Shown here: positions 60,083 through 64,000 of the stretch, piece after piece
How the letters are laid out: each line of letters starts with the position of its first letter
Numbering within the stretch: position 1 is the stretch's first letter
Assembly: GCA_025353725.1 (NCBI GenBank)
Contig: JANXOF010000045.1
Location: 186,001-250,000 of the forward strand
Direction: 5' to 3'
Origin: Polyangiaceae bacterium
GTDB taxonomy: Bacteria; Myxococcota_A; Polyangia; Polyangiales; Polyangiaceae
DNA: 64,000 nucleotides
Position numbers and translations under genes: made by a program
The notes under the pieces: model-generated
Told to the model about the DNA's origin: nothing
What the model saw: only the letters and a program-made list of their open reading frames with translations
Databases searched by the model: none

Positions 60083-60997
60083 CTACTTCAAAAGCTTCTC
60101 GAGCTGCGCGACATCGAAGCGGATGAGGGCTTCATACGAGTCCGTTTCGGCCCCTCCGCCGAGTGCGTCAAGTACCCCAAGGGAAATCTTCGCCTCGTCG
60201 GCGAGCGCTTTCGCGGGGTAGGCATCGGACTGCGGCTCGCTAAAAACAGCGCGGATACCCTGAGCTTTCAGGATCTCGCGAACACGGCCGTAGTGCGCTC
60301 TTCCCTCGTGCTCGTCGCCCCGGAAAATCCCAATGAACGCCGGAGTTTCAAGTTTGTAGCGCTCACCAAAGTACTGAAACGCTCCGTGGAACGGCACAAA
60401 CGTGCGCGTTTTCATCGCTTTCGTCCTCGTTTCGACTTCGGCGTCGAGCGCCGCAAGCGAGGCATCGACCTCCGTGGCGCGCTTCCGGTAGGCGAGCGCG
60501 TGGGCAGAGTCGGCTTTGCCAAGCTCCTCGGCGATGGCACGCACGATGAGCCGCGCGCGTTCCGGATCGAGCCACACATGAGGGTCGGGCGTCCCGTCGG
60601 CTTCGTTCGTGAGCGTCGGAACACGGTCGCCCACTTTCAACACGCGGGCCTTTGGCGCGGCGTTGGCGAGCAGCGTCTCCATCCACGCGTCGAGCCCGAG
60701 CCCGACCAAGATGCCCACACGCACCTTCGACGCGGCCTCGACTTCGGCCGGGCTCGGCTCGGGTCTCGCTGCGTGCTCGCTGGTCCCGGGTGGCACCATG
60801 AGCGTCACGTCCGCGTCGGGGCCCGCGACGCGGCGAACCAAGTCGTAGATGGGAAACACTGAAACGCTCACGGTCATCCGCGGGCGATCCCTCGACTCCT
60901 CGCCGCTTTTACAGCCTTTAGAGCACCCCCAAAGGCCTGCCGCCAAGGTGATGGCGCACCCGAGAGCCACGACAGGGAAGAGAGCGCGCTTGAGCAT
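60083..60997 (-). CDS. Zinc/manganese ABC transporter substrate-binding lipoprotein (ZnuA-like)
   Basis: I prefer ATG 60997 (MLKRALFPVVALG); GTG 61015 is possible. The lipobox is LWGC. The 304-residue protein has the cluster A-I metal-binding layout: TSEHAARPEPSPAEVEAA, PDPHVWLDPERARLI (His ligand), FVPFHGAFQYFGERY (His ligand) and VFSEPQSDAYPAKALADEA (Glu/Asp). It lacks the long His-rich loop of ZnuA, so Mn or Zn specificity is open. No permease or ATPase gene is adjacent, so it is an orphan component. Confidence 0.87.
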   Translation of the reverse strand: MLKRALFPVVALGCAITLAAGLWGCSKGCKSGEESRDRPRMTVSVSVFPIYDLVRRVAGPDADVTLMVPPGTSEHAARPEPSPAEVEAASKVRVGILVGLGLDAWMETLLANAAPKARVLKVGDRVPTLTNEADGTPDPHVWLDPERARLIVRAIAEELGKADSAHALAYRKRATEVDASLAALDAEVETRTKAMKTRTFVPFHGAFQYFGERYKLETPAFIGIFRGDEHEGRAHYGRVREILKAQGIRAVFSEPQSDAYPAKALADEAKISLGVLDALGGGAETDSYEALIRFDVAQLEKLLK

Positions 60998-61088
60998 GAT
61001 CCGCGGACTTCGCACAGTGCGCAGCCTATCGCAAAAGTGACCTCTGATTCGTCCCGCGCGCGGCTCGTGTTACAACCTGCGCGCCCCG

Positions 61089-62171
61089 ATGGAGACTACG
61101 TCACGCGAAGTGGAAGAACCGCCCTACGAAATCCGTGGCTCGTTGCCCGAGGACGAAGCGCAGATCTTACGTATCGCCAGGCACTTGAACACGGTGAATC
61201 TTCCCGAGGAGGAGGAGGGAGTGCGCCAAATCCTTGCGGCATCCCACCAAAGCTTCACGCAGGCGACGGCCGAACCGTCACGGCGTCAGTACGTTTTTGT
61301 GCTCGTCGAGCGCGCGACCGGGACGATCCTCGGCACCTCGATGGTCTTCGCGCAGCTGGGTCGTAAAGATGCGCCCTACATCTATCTCGACGTGATTGAC
61401 GAGGAGCGTTACTCGCAAACGTTGGACAAGCACTTCGAGCACACGGTGCTGAAGATCGGCTACTCGTACAATGGGCCAACCGAAATCGGCGGCCTGGTCC
61501 TCGACCCTACGTACCGGCGGGTGCCCGAGCGCCTCGGTACGTTCTTGTCGTACGTGCGCTTTCTCTTCATTAAAATGCACCGCCCCTGGTTTCGTGACGA
61601 GGTACTCGCCGAGCTGCTCCCACCCCTCGAAAAAGACGGTACTTCGCACCTTTGGGACGCGCTCGGGCGTCACTTTACGGGGATGACTTACGCCGAGGCC
61701 GACAAGCTCTCGCGCAAGAACAAGGAGTTCATTCGAGGTCTTTTTCCCGAAGGCACCATCCACGCTTCGCTCCTTCCCAAAGATGCCCAAAGCGTGATCG
61801 GGAAGGTCGGCGCGCAGACCCGTGGCGTCGAAAAACTCCTTCGCCGCATTGGCTTTCGCTACGCCGACCGCGTCGACCCTTTTGACGGCGGCCCGCACTT
61901 TACCGCCGCGACCGACGAAGTCAGCCTCGTCTCGAGCTCACGCCGCTTTCGGGTCGAGGAACTCGTCGCCGAGGCCACGCTCGCGGCTTTGCCACCCGAA
62001 AAACGTAGACGCGCCGTCGTTGCCGTCGAGCCGAACGGGCCGCCCTTCTTTCGAGCGGTGCTCGCGCCCTTCGAGCCGCGCGGCTCCGAGGGGTGTGCGC
62101 TCGGGAGGCTTGCCGCGCGGGCGCTCGGTCTCGAGGTTGGCTCAGAGGCCTGGATTCTGCCCCTCGAGTGA
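61089..62171 (+). CDS. astA: Arginine N-succinyltransferase-like protein
   Basis: This 360-residue protein matches AstA along its length: RIARHLNTVNLPEEEEGVRQ, YVFVLVERATGTILGTSMVF, EIGGLVLDPTYRRVPERLGT, LSYVRFLFIKMHRPWF, LWDALGRHFTGMTYAEADKL, and FIRGLFPEGTIHASLLP. AstA transfers succinyl from succinyl-CoA to arginine, the first step of the AST pathway. No astB, astC, astD or astE is adjacent. The AstE-type hydrolase at 29825 lies in an unrelated operon. So the gene may work in AST from elsewhere or acylate another amine. Its stop is 14 bp from the convergent EEP gene. Confidence 0.85.
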   Translation: METTSREVEEPPYEIRGSLPEDEAQILRIARHLNTVNLPEEEEGVRQILAASHQSFTQATAEPSRRQYVFVLVERATGTILGTSMVFAQLGRKDAPYIYLDVIDEERYSQTLDKHFEHTVLKIGYSYNGPTEIGGLVLDPTYRRVPERLGTFLSYVRFLFIKMHRPWFRDEVLAELLPPLEKDGTSHLWDALGRHFTGMTYAEADKLSRKNKEFIRGLFPEGTIHASLLPKDAQSVIGKVGAQTRGVEKLLRRIGFRYADRVDPFDGGPHFTAATDEVSLVSSSRRFRVEELVAEATLAALPPEKRRRAVVAVEPNGPPFFRAVLAPFEPRGSEGCALGRLAARALGLEVGSEAWILPLE

Positions 62172-62185
62172 GCCAGGTGCGCTAG

Positions 62186-63115
62186 CTAGTCGAACGCGAA
62201 CGAGCCGACGAGCGGCACGTGGTCGGAAAGGCCACGAAAAGTGCCGTTTCGCTGACCGAAACGGTGCGATCCGTCGAAGTTTAGCCAATTCAGTGCACGG
62301 CCCGTGAAGATGTGATCGAGGTGCATCCGGAGGTTCATGAAGCCCGCCGTGGGCCACGCGACGAGCGCCTCTTCGTGCAGTTGAAAGTGACGTGCGAAAG
62401 CGTCCTCGAATCCGTGCTCGCGGAGGTACCGGTACGCGGGCGATCCCGGTAGCGCATTGAAATCGCCGACGACGATAAACCGTTCGCTCGCCCGTTCGCG
62501 CGCGACAAAGTGCGCGAGATTCTTGGCCTCTTCGAGCTGGTTTGGGCCCCAGCCCATACGCCGCGGCTCAAGCCAAAACGCGCGAGAAAACGCCGTCGGC
62601 AGACTCAGGTGCGTGTTGAAAACATCCAGGCCGACGCCCGACCGGTGGTGAACGCGCAGATGCGCGCAGATGCGCGTTTGCTTAAGCTTTTTCACGGGGT
62701 GCGCAGCGCGCGACGTGATGTCGTGCGGCTGAGCGGCGTTGTCATGTGACACCCGGAAGTCGCCACGCACAAGCACGGCGAGTCCCGTTGTATAAAGTGG
62801 CGCCGTGCTGACCCGATACGCGTGTGCCGGGAAGTAATACGCCTCATAGGCATCGGGCTTTCCGCGTGCGCGCAGCGCGTGCTGGAGCATGGCCATCAGG
62901 CGATCAAGTTGGGTCTCACCGGCTGGCGCGGGGTGAGCCATATTTGAACGCAAGGACGTGGTCTCGACCTCTTGAAGGCAAATAATGTCGGCGAGCGGGG
63001 CGAGTGTGGCGAGCGCCTCGGCGATGCGCGCCATGGCTTTCGCCGTGCTCGCGATTCCGCGCGTGGCGTGTCCAAAATAGCGAACGTTATAAGTGACGAC
63101 GCGCACGGGAGCCAT
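62186..63115 (-). CDS. Endonuclease/exonuclease/phosphatase family protein
   Basis: The start is ATG 63115 (MAPVRVVTYNVRYFG) with GGAGG seven bases upstream; an extra 20 residues are possible in frame. The 309-residue protein has all EEP active-site blocks: VTYNVRYF, IICLQEVETT (Glu), NTHLSLP, VVGDFNALPGS (Asp, Asn) and FRGLSDHVPLVGS (Asp-His). No signal peptide is present, so it is cytoplasmic. Substrates may be nucleic acid, a phosphoinositide-like or another phosphodiester. No operon partner. Confidence 0.9.
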   Translation of the reverse strand: MAPVRVVTYNVRYFGHATRGIASTAKAMARIAEALATLAPLADIICLQEVETTSLRSNMAHPAPAGETQLDRLMAMLQHALRARGKPDAYEAYYFPAHAYRVSTAPLYTTGLAVLVRGDFRVSHDNAAQPHDITSRAAHPVKKLKQTRICAHLRVHHRSGVGLDVFNTHLSLPTAFSRAFWLEPRRMGWGPNQLEEAKNLAHFVARERASERFIVVGDFNALPGSPAYRYLREHGFEDAFARHFQLHEEALVAWPTAGFMNLRMHLDHIFTGRALNWLNFDGSHRFGQRNGTFRGLSDHVPLVGSFAFD

Positions 63116-63305
63116 ACCGGGCCTCCACTGTAGAACGTCGGCGCGGCGCGCGCGCGCACTATCCCTCGAAGCCATCGAGCGCGACCGCGCCGTGTGTTTG
63201 GAGCCGTCGCACGGCCTCGCGTGACTCTACGGTTGTCCATGTAGGTTTGGTGGTGCGGGTTGCTTTTTGAGCGCATCGAATCCGCTGGGTGCTAGTTTTA
63301 AACGG

Positions 63306-64000
63306 GTGAAGGCGCCGTATATCTTTGGTAGTGCGTGCATATTTGCGGCCGTACTCTCGGCGGGGGGGTGCTCGTCGAACGCGCCTTCGACGCCAGAGAC
63401 AGGTCCGCTCAATCCGTCGAAGACGCCGACTAACGGTCAAGGCGTGCCAAGCGACGCGGGAGCGGTGGTGCCTACTACGCCGGTGGCATGCGTGCTTACG
63501 CCGCCGAGTAAACGATGTGGACTTGCGCCTCAGTGCGGATGTCTTCCAAACGAGACATGTGATGTCATCGCGGAGCCTACCGGCGAAGTCGCGTGCGTCA
63601 CGGCAGGGAGCAACACCATGGGGCGCCCGTGCGGTCGGACTGGAGACTGTGCAGCGGGCCTACGATGCGAGTACGGCGCGTGTCACGCGTATTGCCCGAC
63701 GGTTTCGAGCAAATGTACGTTAGCGGGCACGGACATCTGCGTGGGTGTCAATGGCAATGATGACAGACCCCTCCCTAATCTTACGATATGTACGATTCAG
63801 TGTGATCCCCGAGCGCCGTCGGCGGTCTGTGGCGCAAACTCCTGCGAATGGCTCGCCACCTACTACTCGCCGTTCACGAAGGTAAGCGACTGCGTTTTGG
63901 GAGGTCCGAACAAGCAGGGTGACGGCTGCAAAAGCGCAAGTAACTGCCTCCCCGGATTCGCTTGCATCACACGGCCTGGCAAACCGGAGACGGACAAGGA
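63306..64000 (+). CDS. Cys-rich secreted lipoprotein, 3' end outside window
   Basis: GTG 63306 starts an open frame that is still open at base 64000. A signal peptide (IFGSACIFAAVLSAGGC) ends in lipobox AGGC, a Pro/Ser/Thr linker follows, then at least 18 cysteines in short loops (CGLAPQCGCLPNETC, CGRTGDCAAGLRCEYGAC, CKSASNCLPGFAC). This is the same Dickkopf/EGF-like architecture as the lipoprotein at 52483. The visible 231 residues give no enzyme motif; a surface-exposed binding protein is likely. Other frames over this stretch are shadows. Confidence 0.65.
   Translation, partial: MKAPYIFGSACIFAAVLSAGGCSSNAPSTPETGPLNPSKTPTNGQGVPSDAGAVVPTTPVACVLTPPSKRCGLAPQCGCLPNETCDVIAEPTGEVACVTAGSNTMGRPCGRTGDCAAGLRCEYGACHAYCPTVSSKCTLAGTDICVGVNGNDDRPLPNLTICTIQCDPRAPSAVCGANSCEWLATYYSPFTKVSDCVLGGPNKQGDGCKSASNCLPGFACITRPGKPETDK

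Noticed and set aside
59900-60862. +strand open frame of 320 codons
   Set aside because: Antisense to the ZnuA-like gene, Arg-rich and without a recognisable start or domain.

Overview
The window looks like chromosomal DNA of a high-GC, lipoprotein-rich delta-proteobacterium of the Myxococcota (Polyangia type, near Labilithrix or Sorangium). I infer this from the strong G/C third-position bias, many lipobox and Cys-rich secreted proteins, a Hanks-type Ser/Thr kinase followed by a secreted TPR-like protein, ECF sigma/anti-sigma logic, secreted CxxCH proteins with DUF1549/DUF1553/DUF1501-like partners, a bacterial Thg1-like protein, and many alternative GTG/TTG starts with 4-bp overlaps. The taxonomy is an inference; no rRNA is present.

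Layout. 1-5.7 kb: secreted c-type-cytochrome-like genes, two on + and a four-gene operon on -. 5.9-8.25 kb: a three-gene +strand unit (unknown protein, ECF sigma factor, membrane-anchored putative anti-sigma). 8.28-9.69 kb: an IS701-type insertion sequence with 18-bp inverted repeats and CTAG target duplications, sitting in the loop of a transcription terminator. 9.76-15.4 kb: a DUF3943 gene, then a Ser/Thr kinase, a TPR-like protein and a degenerate phosphatase-fold lipoprotein. 15.4-33.3 kb: an amidoligase region with three paralogous ATP-grasp ligases interleaved with a histidine kinase, a toxin-like lipoprotein and glycogen synthase. It runs into a tightly packed nine-gene +strand operon: ATP-grasp, S51-like hydrolase, enterochelin-esterase-like protein, second ATP-grasp type, second esterase, GCS2-CBS ligase, AstE-type zinc hydrolase, secreted S9 peptidase, PIN protein. 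33.3-41.5 kb: mostly housekeeping genes (Thg1-like, serine dehydratase, cyclophilin, S1-domain protein, aldo/keto reductase, metallophosphoesterase).

41.5-49 kb is an accessory, decaying zone beside tRNA-Val(GAC). It holds a truncated E2-type acyltransferase, a MarR/DUF417 pair, frameshifted and read-through GNAT genes, a VOC protein, IS5 and IS66 remnants, an XRE antitoxin scrap and an intact DUF433/DUF5615 toxin-antitoxin pair. 49-56.5 kb encodes envelope functions: an outer-membrane barrel with two secreted thioredoxin-fold lipoproteins, a Cys-rich lipoprotein, a polytopic membrane protein and a TonB-like protein. 56.7-59.9 kb is a rearranged duplication: a peptidase-like pseudogene, an Uma2 nuclease gene and a lipoprotein gene flanked by diverged direct repeats. 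60-64 kb holds a metal-binding lipoprotein, AstA, an EEP-family hydrolase and a Cys-rich lipoprotein cut by the window end.

The best candidate for an undescribed system is the 22.4-33.3 kb operon plus its two upstream ATP-grasp paralogues. It combines at least three types of carboxylate-amine ligase with matching hydrolases and esterases. That fits synthesis, trimming and export or turnover of a peptide- or ester-linked small molecule or polymer. The product cannot be read from sequence.
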